This document shows, in pieces, positions 37,301 to 45,134 of a DNA stretch of 64,000 nucleotides (its first letter is position 1; each line of letters opens with the position of its first letter). The notes under the pieces are model-generated. The model saw nothing but the letters and a program-made list of their open reading frames with translations, did not search any database and was not told where the DNA came from. Made by a program: the position numbers and the translations under genes. Location: NCBI GenBank assembly GCA_012960975.1, contig DUAE01000001.1:39544-103543 (forward strand), given 5' to 3'. This stretch comes from Candidatus Poseidoniales archaeon (lineage in GTDB: Archaea; Thermoplasmatota; Poseidoniia; Poseidoniales; Thalassarchaeaceae).

Positions 37301-39246
37301 GTGGAATTGGAACATATACAGACCAAACCGGTCAATCAACATGTACAGATGCAGATGCTGGCAATTATGTTGATTCAACAGCAGCAGAATCGCAAACAGA
37401 GTGTGCAGCCGGCACATACCAACCTCAAGCAGCTCAAGCCGGCTGTTACGATGCCGATCCTGGAAATTTTGTTCCTTCACTTGGTTCAGCACTACAAACA
37501 GAATGCTCAGCTGGAACTTACAATCCAATGAGTGGTTCATCGCTGTCTAGCGATTGCCTACAAGCGATGGCTGGATACTACGTCGCAAATTCTGGTTCCG
37601 CTGACCAAACTGAATGCGGCGTTGGAACTTATCAACCAGTGATTGGTCAATTGAGTTGTATTGATTCACCAGCTGGAACATATATCTCAACAACTGGCCA
37701 AACTGGCTATATCGAGTGTCCAGTAGGACGTTACCAGCCGGCTCAAGGTTCAACTGAATGTGTGAATTCAGAGCCAGGGAATTATGTTGCTTCTTTGATG
37801 GCGACGGCACAAATTGAGTGTATTTCTGGAACTTATCAACCTAATTACCAAGCGACAGATTGCATTGAAGCAGATGCTGGATATTATGTTGCAAGTGACG
37901 GTTCAGCATCACAAACGATTAACCCTCTCGATTACTACACCGACTCAAATGGCAGTTCTTACCTGACGAATTGTCCGAATTTTTACATTACTCTTGAATT
38001 AGGAGCCGATTCGATTGCTGATTGTGTTCTCGATACCGATGGTGACAGGATAATCGACGAAAACGACCCTGATGATGATGGAGATGGAAGATTGGACCTC
38101 ATCGATGATTGTTCGCCGGGATTAACCGGCTGGATCAGCAATGTCGAGACAGATGCTGACGGTGATGGATGCCAGGATGAGGGAGAAGATTCTGATGATG
38201 ACAATGATGGCGTCGAAGATACCTACGACTCCTTCCCTCAAGATAATCTAGAGTGGGAAGATACCGACGGAGATGGAATCGGAAATAATGCTGACATTGA
38301 TGATGATGGCGATGGTTGGAGCGATACGATCGAAGCGATTTGCGATACCGATTCTGAACTCATCGGTGACGTTCCACTAGATACCGATGGGGATGGAATC
38401 TGCGATAAGTCCGATACCGATGATGATGGTGATGGATATTCCGACATCTCAGATTGGGCCATACTCGATGCTATGGAATGGGTCGATACCGATGGAGACG
38501 GTATCGGAAATAATGCTGACACTGATGATGACGGTGATGGTTGGTCAGATGAGAAAGAAATTCTAGAAGGCACAAATCCCCTCTACGCAGATAGCGATAA
38601 TGATGGGGTGATCGACCCAGAGGATGCATTCCCAAACGATATTCATGAGACCCTAGATGATGATGGGGACGGAGTCGGGAATAACCAAGATTCTCACCCT
38701 AATAATGCTCGATACCAGACCACATTCGACTTATTGATTGATATTATGGCAGGAATTGCAGCTCTTGTCGTGATTGGCGCTGCTGCAGTATTCGGCTTGC
38801 GCCAGAAATCAGAAGATAGTGAAGAGGAGGATCCCACTCCTGAGTCCCAAGGTCATGTTGGAGTTGGAATAGGTGAATTAGAACCGATAGAGATGGCTGG
38901 AGTTTCAACTATCTCTGATTCAGCAACCGAATCCGGTTTCAGTGATGATGACGTTGCATCTGAGGCTGACCCGATTTTACAGTACACACAAGAACCGGTT
39001 GCAGAACCTGAACCTGAACCTGATCGGGAATTCGATGTAGGAAGCATGGAAGACCTAGATGATTTGTTATCAGAATTACCGGCCCCGCCAAAACTGGTTA
39101 TCGCACCGCCTGCGGGTACGCCGATTAACGCAAATGGTCAACAGGTTTGGAAGGATGAAACAGGGCAGGTTTGGTGCATGAATATGGATGGAACCATCCT
39201 CAAACATGATGCTGCAACTGGTGGATGGATTACTTACCATAACTGA
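34357..39246 (+). CDS. Giant surface protein: RCC1 propeller, cysteine-rich GCC2/GCC3-like repeats, PPC and thrombospondin-3-like repeats
   Basis: 1629 residues. After an N-terminal signal/membrane segment (about 10-30) comes an RCC1-like region (about 105-420) with repeats of the form CWGRNNKGQIGDG. Then cysteine-rich repeats of about 35-40 residues, pattern GxYV...GS..QTxCxAGTYQPxxGQxxC, resembling ephrin-receptor-like GCC2/GCC3 modules, interrupted near 548-690 by a pre-peptidase C-terminal-like beta domain. From about 1225 to 1450 are DxDxDGxxD calcium-binding repeats. A membrane helix lies near 1465-1487 and a cytoplasmic tail ends with GQVWCMNMDGTILKHD. The likely role is adhesion or recognition at the cell surface. 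Confidence 0.88.
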   Translation: MSDSNSKGRIVALSICLLFLGIPILGIISADFSQTELQNENKKLLTHVDSTIIHEPGSAHGQVFSNSVFELNSYSPKLIMGNGSSVEFSSASAVLTTDSVISTADDCSLLANLSLYCDGLNNYGQLGIGNTQLSSGYVNFGGKIPAALSDGSDHYCVILDDGSVNCWGRNNKGQIGDGTNINRNSPVAIDLGTNKTAVSISAGRDFTCALLNTGEVSCWGDNSYGILADGTTTDSNSPIVSNHSTGLNAVAITTPGYSVCAIFDNASISCWGKSYTVFSVNGAVSAGSAQIALASGRTAVAIDGINSHTCAILDNGSANCWGVNTYGQFGNGECSSVIVGSGCTGSNGNMPIEVNMTGAGSVSSLIAISVGTDSTCGINSGYDLYCWGRQSGEFDGTNDSLTMPHLMNFSDGSSIAYSDQDMDNDGTVNILDVHMAGDADGDGIPSPTDPYPNNPARWMNCEEGEWGRLTCTEASPGHYAPNGALYHSECTFGEFQHASGQPSCNSASAGHYVNRAASNLQYQCDLGSYQTDVGQSSCTNATAGNHVPLFSGESGDDAGNSTHLSPMSADYSATIATDSDLFDYYKITVPKSSGISVNLSTFSSAEVDLILYNSSLGVIASSSNSGFYDDANTNATSYSSAFDVYIAVERVNGTGAYSFKIWLFNTADGTLIGDPTYSLNVEFSARQIECSTGTYQPNAGSDSCDLADPGYHVAGVGATSQTACSAGTYQPQYGQISCVTASLGHFVPAAASSYQTPANAGYYVALLGATSETPCSAGTYQPLTGQYFCNDADAGYYVASSGSDAQFACGLGTYQPNTGETYCLNAAAGYHVPTTAATSQTACGPGTYQPSGGQSNCLYASPGFFSAGNASTTQTPCVAGTFQPTTGQTRCLNADAGYYVDINASATQFACGLGTYQPNTGSIDCMIAEPGHYVGVTGSPSQTPCAAGTYNPNSGSTSFSDCIAASTGHYVPNSGSDAELECGIGTYTDQTGQSTCTDADAGNYVDSTAAESQTECAAGTYQPQAAQAGCYDADPGNFVPSLGSALQTECSAGTYNPMSGSSLSSDCLQAMAGYYVANSGSADQTECGVGTYQPVIGQLSCIDSPAGTYISTTGQTGYIECPVGRYQPAQGSTECVNSEPGNYVASLMATAQIECISGTYQPNYQATDCIEADAGYYVASDGSASQTINPLDYYTDSNGSSYLTNCPNFYITLELGADSIADCVLDTDGDRIIDENDPDDDGDGRLDLIDDCSPGLTGWISNVETDADGDGCQDEGEDSDDDNDGVEDTYDSFPQDNLEWEDTDGDGIGNNADIDDDGDGWSDTIEAICDTDSELIGDVPLDTDGDGICDKSDTDDDGDGYSDISDWAILDAMEWVDTDGDGIGNNADTDDDGDGWSDEKEILEGTNPLYADSDNDGVIDPEDAFPNDIHETLDDDGDGVGNNQDSHPNNARYQTTFDLLIDIMAGIAALVVIGAAAVFGLRQKSEDSEEEDPTPESQGHVGVGIGELEPIEMAGVSTISDSATESGFSDDDVASEADPILQYTQEPVAEPEPEPDREFDVGSMEDLDDLLSELPAPPKLVIAPPAGTPINANGQQVWKDETGQVWCMNMDGTILKHDAATGGWITYHN
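36415..37930 (+). repeat. Array of cysteine-rich coding repeats within the giant surface gene
   Basis: About thirteen tandem units of roughly 105-125 bp, each encoding CxxGTYQPxxGxxxCxxAxxGYYVxxxGSxxQT. Units share codons such as GGAACTTATCAACC and GCTGGATATTATGTTG, so DNA-level homology exists and unequal exchange is possible. Earlier, more diverged units lie at about 35740-36000. Confidence 0.75.
38250..38549 (+). repeat. Near-identical Asp-rich coding repeats (thrombospondin-3-like)
   Basis: Segments at about 38250-38322 and 38476-38548 encode nearly the same peptide (EW.DTDGDGIGNNAD.DDDGDGWSD) with very similar DNA. They belong to a longer run of DxDxDG units from about 38026 to 38700, the type of motif that binds calcium and forms rigid stalks. 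Confidence 0.7.
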
Positions 39247-39358
39247 AATCACAAGTAAGAATACTCGTAAATACAGGATAACCTCTACTGTCGTCTCAGT
39301 CATGGGCTAGGCTAGCATTGATAGACAAACACTCAATGCGCTTATCCTGTGGTGACAT

Positions 39359-39817
39359 ATGAGTGAGAATAAGCCAACAAATGAGATGATACTAACAATT
39401 GAAGCAAGCGCACATTGTGACGGGCCTTGCGGAGTCTATGATCCTGCGAGCGCTCGTATCGCAGCAGAGGCTGTACAATCTATGACCCTGAAGATGATTG
39501 CACTGATGAATGATGAAGCGATGGCGAACCCACAAAATGTGATGACATTGAATCGCTATTCATCAATCAAGGAAGAAGAATCACAAAAGTGTAAGGATGA
39601 ACTTCTAATTCTATGGACTGATTTCTTCAAGCCTCAACACCTCGATGCGAATCCTGATTTACACGATACTTTCTGGCAGGCAGCAAAACTTTGCTCAGCC
39701 TGCAAGGTCGAAGTTTCTGAGCAACATGCTCAGGAATTGATGGACGCAGTCGAAGCGATTCACCACATATTCTGGACCGCGAAAGGTCGTGATGTTCCAT
39801 GGATCCGCGCTTCCTGA
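39359..39817 (+). CDS. sodN: Nickel superoxide dismutase precursor
   Basis: 152 residues. The nickel-hook sequence HCDGPCGVYDP begins at His19 and keeps all Ni ligands (His1, Cys2 and Cys6 of the mature protein) and the Tyr9. The 18 residues before it are a leader that must be cleaved to free the His amine. The remaining residues form the four-helix bundle of NiSOD. The enzyme dismutates superoxide. It overlaps by 19 bases the gene for its maturation protease. Upstream are a 9-bp inverted repeat with long spacing (39273-39281 and 39342-39350) and GCTAGGCTAGC at about 39305-39315. Confidence 0.95.
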   Translation: MSENKPTNEMILTIEASAHCDGPCGVYDPASARIAAEAVQSMTLKMIALMNDEAMANPQNVMTLNRYSSIKEEESQKCKDELLILWTDFFKPQHLDANPDLHDTFWQAAKLCSACKVEVSEQHAQELMDAVEAIHHIFWTAKGRDVPWIRAS

Positions 39818-40104
39818 ATGTAGTAGTTAACGGCGACTCGATGTGGCCGACTTTAGCGAATGGTGCCTCCGCTCGATTCGAGATGATCGATGCGACTGTT
39901 CACGATGGACTGAAAGTGGGACAAATTGTATTGCTCGACCATCCGTTCCGGTCTGAACTGCGAATTATCAAACGAATTCAAACGATTTCGAATGGAAAGG
40001 CCTTTCTCATCGGAGATAATCCTGACCCTACGGCGAGCGAAGATTCACACAATTTCGGAGCGATCGAGATTGCGTCAATTTTTGCAATCCTTTCACAAAA
40101 TTGA
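39799..40104 (+). CDS. sodX: NiSOD maturation protease (signal-peptidase-like)
   Basis: 101 residues of the S24/S26 fold. The nucleophile Ser is in NGDSMWPTL (residues about 11-19) and the general-base Lys in RIIKRIQ near 55-59, followed by LIGDNPDPTASEDS, the usual late motif. It lacks a membrane helix, as expected for a cytosolic protease. It removes the NiSOD leader to expose the N-terminal His for nickel binding. The overlap with sodN implies translational coupling. Confidence 0.93.
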   Translation: MDPRFLNVVVNGDSMWPTLANGASARFEMIDATVHDGLKVGQIVLLDHPFRSELRIIKRIQTISNGKAFLIGDNPDPTASEDSHNFGAIEIASIFAILSQN

Positions 40105-40119
40105 ATTTCTAAGTTTTCC

Positions 40120-41100
40120 TCAAAACTGAATGACGTTTGCGCCCCAAGCAAGACCGCCACCGAATGCGGCGGTGACCACCAAATCACCTTCTTTGATGAG
40201 TCCATCATCCATCGCTTCGCGCATAGCGATAGGCACACTCGCACCAGCAGTATTGCCATACTTGTGCAGATTTGTGAACGTCTTCGACATCGGCAGACCG
40301 AGCTTTTCCATTCCCGTTTTGATGATGTTGATATTAGCTTGATGGGGGATTACGAAATCGACATCCTCGATTGTCTTGCCAACCCGAGCCAAAGCCCCGT
40401 GAACAGCCTGTGGAAACGCCTCGATTGCAAAATTCCAAACCGCACGGCCGTCCATGTGGAAATATTGCATCCCCTCCTCGAAATTCTCGCTCGGAATTGG
40501 CACACGAGTCCCCCCGGCGGGGATCTCGATAACCGATGAGCCTGAACCGTCACTCATCATCCAGGAGCCAAGAACTCCCTTGCCTTCGGGAACTTTACCC
40601 AGAACTGCAGCTCCCGCTCCATCGCCAAACAGAACGCAAGTGGTTCGGTCTTTCCAATTCAAAATTCGTGAATAAATCTCTGAGCCGACAACCAAAACAT
40701 TGTCGTAACCGGGAGTGCCAACGTAGCGAGCACCGATATCCAATGCATGGACCCAACCGGCGCAGACCGCGTTAATGTCGAAAGCGCCACAATCAACACA
40801 GCCCAATTTGTGCTGAACAATGCCAGCAGTAGAAGAGAGCGGGACGTCAGGAGAAGAGGTAGCGAGAATCAACAAATCGATGTCGGAAGCAACCAAGCCT
40901 GCATCATCAAGAGCGCGGTTGCAAGCCTCTACCGCTAAGTCTGAAGTGTTCGTATCTTTATCGGCAATTCGGCGATGTTTCATCCCTGTTTTCGTGGTGA
41001 TCCACTCATCACTAGTCTCGATAATCGCCTCCCAATCAGAATTGCTCATTTCGTTCGGCGGCACATACGCGCCAAGTCCAATGATGCCTACCGAAACCAT
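40120..41100 (-). CDS. fabH: 3-oxoacyl-ACP synthase III-like (FabH)
   Basis: 326 residues. The catalytic triad is complete: Cys in NAVCAGWVHAL near 112, His in PHQANINI near 246, Asn in YGNTAGASVP near 275. GIGAYVP-like start, DEWITTKTGMKHRRIA and GDGAGAAVLG match bacterial FabH closely. In bacteria this starts fatty acid synthesis from acetyl-CoA and malonyl-ACP. In archaea its role is unclear; homologues also act in pathways with other acyl donors. It lies 73 bases downstream of the ALDH gene on the same strand, with a small hairpin (TGTTCC-TAC-GGAACA, 41138-41152) between, so it may be a separate unit. Confidence 0.9.
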   Translation of the reverse strand: MVSVGIIGLGAYVPPNEMSNSDWEAIIETSDEWITTKTGMKHRRIADKDTNTSDLAVEACNRALDDAGLVASDIDLLILATSSPDVPLSSTAGIVQHKLGCVDCGAFDINAVCAGWVHALDIGARYVGTPGYDNVLVVGSEIYSRILNWKDRTTCVLFGDGAGAAVLGKVPEGKGVLGSWMMSDGSGSSVIEIPAGGTRVPIPSENFEEGMQYFHMDGRAVWNFAIEAFPQAVHGALARVGKTIEDVDFVIPHQANINIIKTGMEKLGLPMSKTFTNLHKYGNTAGASVPIAMREAMDDGLIKEGDLVVTAAFGGGLAWGANVIQF

Positions 41101-41137
41101 GTTCTCAAGCCCATTGCGGGCGTGTTTCTCTTTCAGT

Positions 41138-41152
41138 TGTTCCTACGGAACA
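41138..41152 (-). repeat. Small hairpin between ALDH and fabH
   Basis: TGTTCC, a three-base loop and GGAACA form a perfect 6-bp stem 21 bases after the ALDH stop. It resembles in miniature the gyrB leader hairpin (GTTCC...GGAAC core with a three-base loop). No T-run follows. Confidence 0.35.
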
Positions 41153-41173
41153 TTATTTTATTCTGCAATTTGT

Positions 41174-42694
41174 TCAGTCGTGCTTGAGGCAGATGTTCAT
41201 CGCCTCTGAGAAAAAGCCCAAACTCCAGCGGCCACCCTCTCTGCCTACGCCGCTGTCCTTGACACCGCCAAACGGCACTCTGAGATCGCGGTGTAACCAT
41301 GTGTTGACCCATACCATTCCAGTGTGGATATTCTCGGCGACACGACGACCCTTGTCTAAGTCGCCGACCCAGACGCTTCCAGCCAAGCCGTAGCGCGTAC
41401 CATTTGCGATAGCTACAGCCTCATCCTCAGTCTCAAATTTGTGGAGTGTGACAACGGGCCCAAAGATTTCCTCAGTTGAGCAGCGTGCATCGGTGGCAAG
41501 TCCTTCAATCACAGTCGGAGAAAGCCAATTTCCATGTTCAAACTCACTCGGCAAGCAGGGTCGGCCACCGGTCAGCGTAGTTCCTCCTTCTTCCTTCGCA
41601 AGTGCGACATAGGACTCAACTTTTTCCAAGTGGTCTGTCGAAATAAGTGCGCCCAGTTCGGTGGTTTCATCGCTTGGATCTCCGATTTTCATCGATTCTA
41701 CTGTGTCGACGAATTTTGTCACAAATTCGTCGTAAATCCCTGATTGAATTAGGATGCGCGAGCCACATAAGCAGACTTGGCCTGAGTTAAGGAAACTCGC
41801 GCGGACAACGCCTGAAACTGTTTCTTCGAGGTTGCAATCGTCGAAGATTATGCTGGCATTTTTGCCACCGAGTTCTAAACTGAGTTTCTTGAATTGAGGT
41901 GCGGCGACTTCAGCCACTTTCGCTCCGGTTGCAGTTCCGCCAGTGAATGAAACCAAATCAATATCTACGTGAGAAGTAAGAGGCCCTCCCGCTCCAGCAC
42001 CGTCTCCGTGAACGAGGTTAACTACACCTGCTGGAAGACCTATTTCGTCCAATGTTTCCATCAGTAAATTTGCCGTCATCGGAGTCAATTCAGAGGGTTT
42101 GCAGACTACTGTATTTCCCATGCCGATGGCCGGTGCAACCTTCCAACTCAATAAGTAGAGCGGAAGGTTCCAGGGTGTGATTAGGGCAGCCACACCAACT
42201 GGATTTGAGATGACAATATTTGTCGCATCGTCCATCTCGAAGTGCTCTTCTGCCTCTGTTTCCTTTTCGCGAATCAAGCCAGCAAAAAATCGGAAATTAG
42301 CGACTGATCGATAAGCGTCAACATCACGGGCGAGCGAGATAGGTTTGCCGGTATCACGGCTTTCTAGTGCAGCGATTTCTTCATATTTAACTTCGAGAGC
42401 ATTGGCGATTTTTTCGAGCCAATCTGCTCGCTCGCCAAAACTTAGTCCGCTCCATTCAGTCTGAGCATCTCGCGCAGCAGAAACTGCCGCATCGACATCA
42501 TCTGTGCCGGACAGTGGAACCCTCGCGAAACGGTAGCCGGTCGCGGGTTCAAGCACATTCAACCAATCATCATTTGAGTGAGGAACAAACTTGCCGTTCA
42601 CATAATTTTCGAGGTCGAGAGGAGTCACTCCTTCACGATCCCGCTCGCAAGGAATGCAGCCCGATTCACAGCACTTCTCGGGCTCCAATATCAT
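41174..42694 (-). CDS. Aldehyde dehydrogenase of the 2-aminomuconic/2-hydroxymuconic semialdehyde type
   Basis: 506 residues. ALDH core: PWNLPLYLLSWKVAPA, KPSELTP, FTGGTATG, the Glu in LELGGKN, and the catalytic Cys in NSGQVCLCGS near 300. The C-terminus TWLHRDLRVPFGGVKDSGVGREGG closely resembles 2-aminomuconic semialdehyde dehydrogenases. An N-terminal CCESGCIPCERD motif resembles the short oxidoreductase-like CCxSGCxxC element found elsewhere and is not part of standard ALDHs. It is the last of the tightly packed minus-strand set; its ATG overlaps the stop of the asparaginase-II-like gene (ATGA). Substrate is inferred only from family resemblance. Confidence 0.85.
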   Translation of the reverse strand: MILEPEKCCESGCIPCERDREGVTPLDLENYVNGKFVPHSNDDWLNVLEPATGYRFARVPLSGTDDVDAAVSAARDAQTEWSGLSFGERADWLEKIANALEVKYEEIAALESRDTGKPISLARDVDAYRSVANFRFFAGLIREKETEAEEHFEMDDATNIVISNPVGVAALITPWNLPLYLLSWKVAPAIGMGNTVVCKPSELTPMTANLLMETLDEIGLPAGVVNLVHGDGAGAGGPLTSHVDIDLVSFTGGTATGAKVAEVAAPQFKKLSLELGGKNASIIFDDCNLEETVSGVVRASFLNSGQVCLCGSRILIQSGIYDEFVTKFVDTVESMKIGDPSDETTELGALISTDHLEKVESYVALAKEEGGTTLTGGRPCLPSEFEHGNWLSPTVIEGLATDARCSTEEIFGPVVTLHKFETEDEAVAIANGTRYGLAGSVWVGDLDKGRRVAENIHTGMVWVNTWLHRDLRVPFGGVKDSGVGREGGRWSLGFFSEAMNICLKHD

Positions 42695-43869
42695 TCCTCC
42701 AAATTACCTTCATTTGAGTTAGGGTCTATGCGTGTTCGAGAGGTGATATATTCTGAATAATCGAGAGAGAAGCGGTCGCGGTCAGGATCCCATTCATCCC
42801 AAGTTACAACCTTTTCAAGTTCATTTTGGTAGCTGTCAGGAACAATTCCCGGGACGATAAACGCCTTTTGCCTGTGTAGCGGATATGGGTTGCGAAGTTG
42901 TATCCCCAAAACACCCAATACAGCACGTGCCACATACCATGTTGCCTGAGAATTCCAACCGTGTGCAATCTTGATTACAATTCCCAAACCTTTGGGCCAA
43001 TCCGGATGATCAATCGCTAATCCAAGCAGACCATCCGCACCTTCTTTTGCGATTAATTTTCCTTCTCCTGCTTTCAGGCAGGTTGAGTCGAGTCGATTGA
43101 AACCACCGATTAGGTCTGGATGCTTATTCATAGCCTCCCAAATCCAATCTTCATCTCGCTTTGTTGCTAATCCTGCAAACATAACTGCAAGTTCGTCGAC
43201 GGTGTTTGAGACGGTAGGGAAACCGCAGCCATCTTTGGCAACACGGAGTGGTTCCCAGTTAGGCTTGTGCATATAGTTACGTAAAGTATCGAGATACATC
43301 GGGAACCAAGGTGAGCTCGGCAGGGTGTAGCCAGCGCGGTTCATGCCCATCACACGCATTGCCTTGAGAATTGCAGCGTGTTCACCTGAACAGGTATGGA
43401 ACCAACGGCGAGGACGACGGACTTGGCGTCCGAATTGGATTAGTGGGACATCGAGCGGGCATTGCATCAATCCCCATTCTGATTCGGAAAGCAGAGATTG
43501 CGCAGCTGCGACGTGTTCGGTATCACCATTGTGTGAAGAGCAGGAAATTGCCCTTTGCTCCCAATCGAGGTCTGCGAGTGCCTCGGTGAATGCCTTGATC
43601 ATCAGCGGCTTCATCATCGAGCGGCCATAGACTAGGACATTTCCACCGAATGAGTGGATAATCTCGTCGCCATGCGCCCAAGCGATGGCGCCGTGTATTG
43701 TATTTTCAGAAACGTCCATTCGACGAAAATCAACTAGAGGTTCCCACTCGACATCGCGACCGGTTGCGATTCCTTCGTGATGTTCGCCAAGTGGATTGGT
43801 TGGGAATACACCTGAGCCTGGTCTGCCGGGTGCGACGCTCGAAGGTTGCTCGGTTCGGTGTGCTGACAT
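42691..43869 (-). CDS. Asparaginase-II family amidohydrolase
   Basis: 392 residues. Matches the thermolabile asparaginase II family (not the classical AnsA/AnsB fold): GRSMMKPLMIKAF, ISCSSHNGDTEHV, TCSGEHAAILKAM, KDGCGFPTVSNTVDELAVMFAGLA. Usual members start near the SRS/KP motif; this one has about 60 extra N-terminal residues. Asparaginase activity is possible, but the operon context suggests another amide. It follows the luciferase-like gene directly (TAAATG) with GGAGG seven bases before the ATG. Confidence 0.82.
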   Translation of the reverse strand: MSAHRTEQPSSVAPGRPGSGVFPTNPLGEHHEGIATGRDVEWEPLVDFRRMDVSENTIHGAIAWAHGDEIIHSFGGNVLVYGRSMMKPLMIKAFTEALADLDWEQRAISCSSHNGDTEHVAAAQSLLSESEWGLMQCPLDVPLIQFGRQVRRPRRWFHTCSGEHAAILKAMRVMGMNRAGYTLPSSPWFPMYLDTLRNYMHKPNWEPLRVAKDGCGFPTVSNTVDELAVMFAGLATKRDEDWIWEAMNKHPDLIGGFNRLDSTCLKAGEGKLIAKEGADGLLGLAIDHPDWPKGLGIVIKIAHGWNSQATWYVARAVLGVLGIQLRNPYPLHRQKAFIVPGIVPDSYQNELEKVVTWDEWDPDRDRFSLDYSEYITSRTRIDPNSNEGNLEE

Positions 43870-45111
43870 TTACTCGCCTCCGTTCACGCGGGGCGCGACC
43901 TTTGTCATGAATGCGTCCATGTTTCTTTGAACGCGCGCTGAGTCGTGATTAAAGAAATCGAACCAGCACATTATCCGGTCATCAGGATGAAAACGTTCGC
44001 GGATTTGTACGGCTACCTCTTCGACATTGCCGATTACCGCATTGTCAGTTGCCTTCGCTACCTTTGCCGGGTCAATCGTGCCTTCCAATGCATTCCAGTA
44101 AGTTGTCAACGCGGCATTAGCCTCAATTTTTGCAGCCACGCTACGCTCTTCTGCGGTCAGCCCTTCCTCATCGTTGACAAAGACCATGACCGTTCGTGGC
44201 ATCATTGAGCGTTGCCATTTTCCACCGTTAGGGTGGTAGTGCTCAGTCATTCTTTCATGCGTCGCGTTAATCAAATGTGGCGGTGTAATCGAGAGGTTGA
44301 ACACCTGTACTGGTGCCCATTTGTTTAACTCAATCTGCAATCGCGGATCGTGACTTCCGAGAATTAAATTCAGTAACTCGCGGCGCCATTTTTGTGGAAT
44401 TGTTTTGATATCCTCAAAATTGTAGCGCGGTGCGATGTCAATTGATTCAGGCACCGTGTCTAAGTCGCCCAATTCGACAGCTGCATCCTGCACGTCTTTC
44501 CAATCTTCATCGGAGCGGAAGTTAGCACGGGTGAGAGTGGTTTTGCGAATTTTTTTGGTTGAGATTATTTCACCATTCAAAAGGCGTAGGAAAATCTCCG
44601 ATGCCTCAGCAAAAATTTGTCCCCTAAGTGCGGACCATGCCGCTTCTTCGACAATATCTCTCGGGGAAATCCCGTATGGGCGTGCCATGAATTCAAAGCG
44701 GCCGGCCGAAAAACCGATGTGCAACTTGCGAGATTCATCTGGATTCATCCCATGTAATGCTAAAAAGGAGCCAACCCGTTCAGCTTGAGGAATAGGTCCG
44801 CCTGAAGCGAGAATTGACATTACTGCACTGCCAACTTCGATATTTTTTGTTCGAGCCAACATTTTTTGAGCTATCTGAAAGAAGTCGGTGCAAAGCCCAA
44901 CTTCACCTGGATAATGTGGTACAACAGGCTTTGAATTGCTCTTTTGCACCTCAGTTGAGAGGTGTGCTTGAGCTACCCAAGCAACTCCGAATCCAAGTTT
45001 GTCAGCCATCTCTACTTGCTCGAAAAAATTGGTAAACATTTCATTCTCGGATGGTGTATGACCGGATGTGTCTGGTGTTTGAGATATTGAAAAGAAAATA
45101 TCAAAATCCAT
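43870..45111 (-). CDS. Luciferase-like (LLM-class) flavin-dependent monooxygenase
   Basis: About 413 residues. Features of the bacterial-luciferase-like fold include EMADKLGFGVAWVAQAHLS, VGSAVMSILASGGPIPQAERVGSF and IGFSAGRFEFMARPYGI, and an F420/FMN enzyme is expected. I start at the ATG at 45109-45111 (MDFDIFFSIS): the family normally begins with this strand and GGAGGG lies eight bases upstream; the frame extends to a TTG at 45138. The substrate is unknown. It is the third gene of the packed operon. Confidence 0.82.
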   Translation of the reverse strand: MDFDIFFSISQTPDTSGHTPSENEMFTNFFEQVEMADKLGFGVAWVAQAHLSTEVQKSNSKPVVPHYPGEVGLCTDFFQIAQKMLARTKNIEVGSAVMSILASGGPIPQAERVGSFLALHGMNPDESRKLHIGFSAGRFEFMARPYGISPRDIVEEAAWSALRGQIFAEASEIFLRLLNGEIISTKKIRKTTLTRANFRSDEDWKDVQDAAVELGDLDTVPESIDIAPRYNFEDIKTIPQKWRRELLNLILGSHDPRLQIELNKWAPVQVFNLSITPPHLINATHERMTEHYHPNGGKWQRSMMPRTVMVFVNDEEGLTAEERSVAAKIEANAALTTYWNALEGTIDPAKVAKATDNAVIGNVEEVAVQIRERFHPDDRIMCWFDFFNHDSARVQRNMDAFMTKVAPRVNGGE

Positions 45112-45134
45112 TTCGAAAACCCTCCAGTAATGTT

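Noticed and set aside
36400-37930. Regular repeats of about 110 bp, CRISPR-like at first glance
   Set aside because: The repeats are in frame, differ by synonymous changes, and encode a cysteine-rich protein repeat; there are no conserved short direct repeats with unique spacers and no cas genes.
40130-41209. Plus-strand frames opposite fabH
   Set aside because: FabH has all catalytic residues on the minus strand; the plus frames lack protein-like features.
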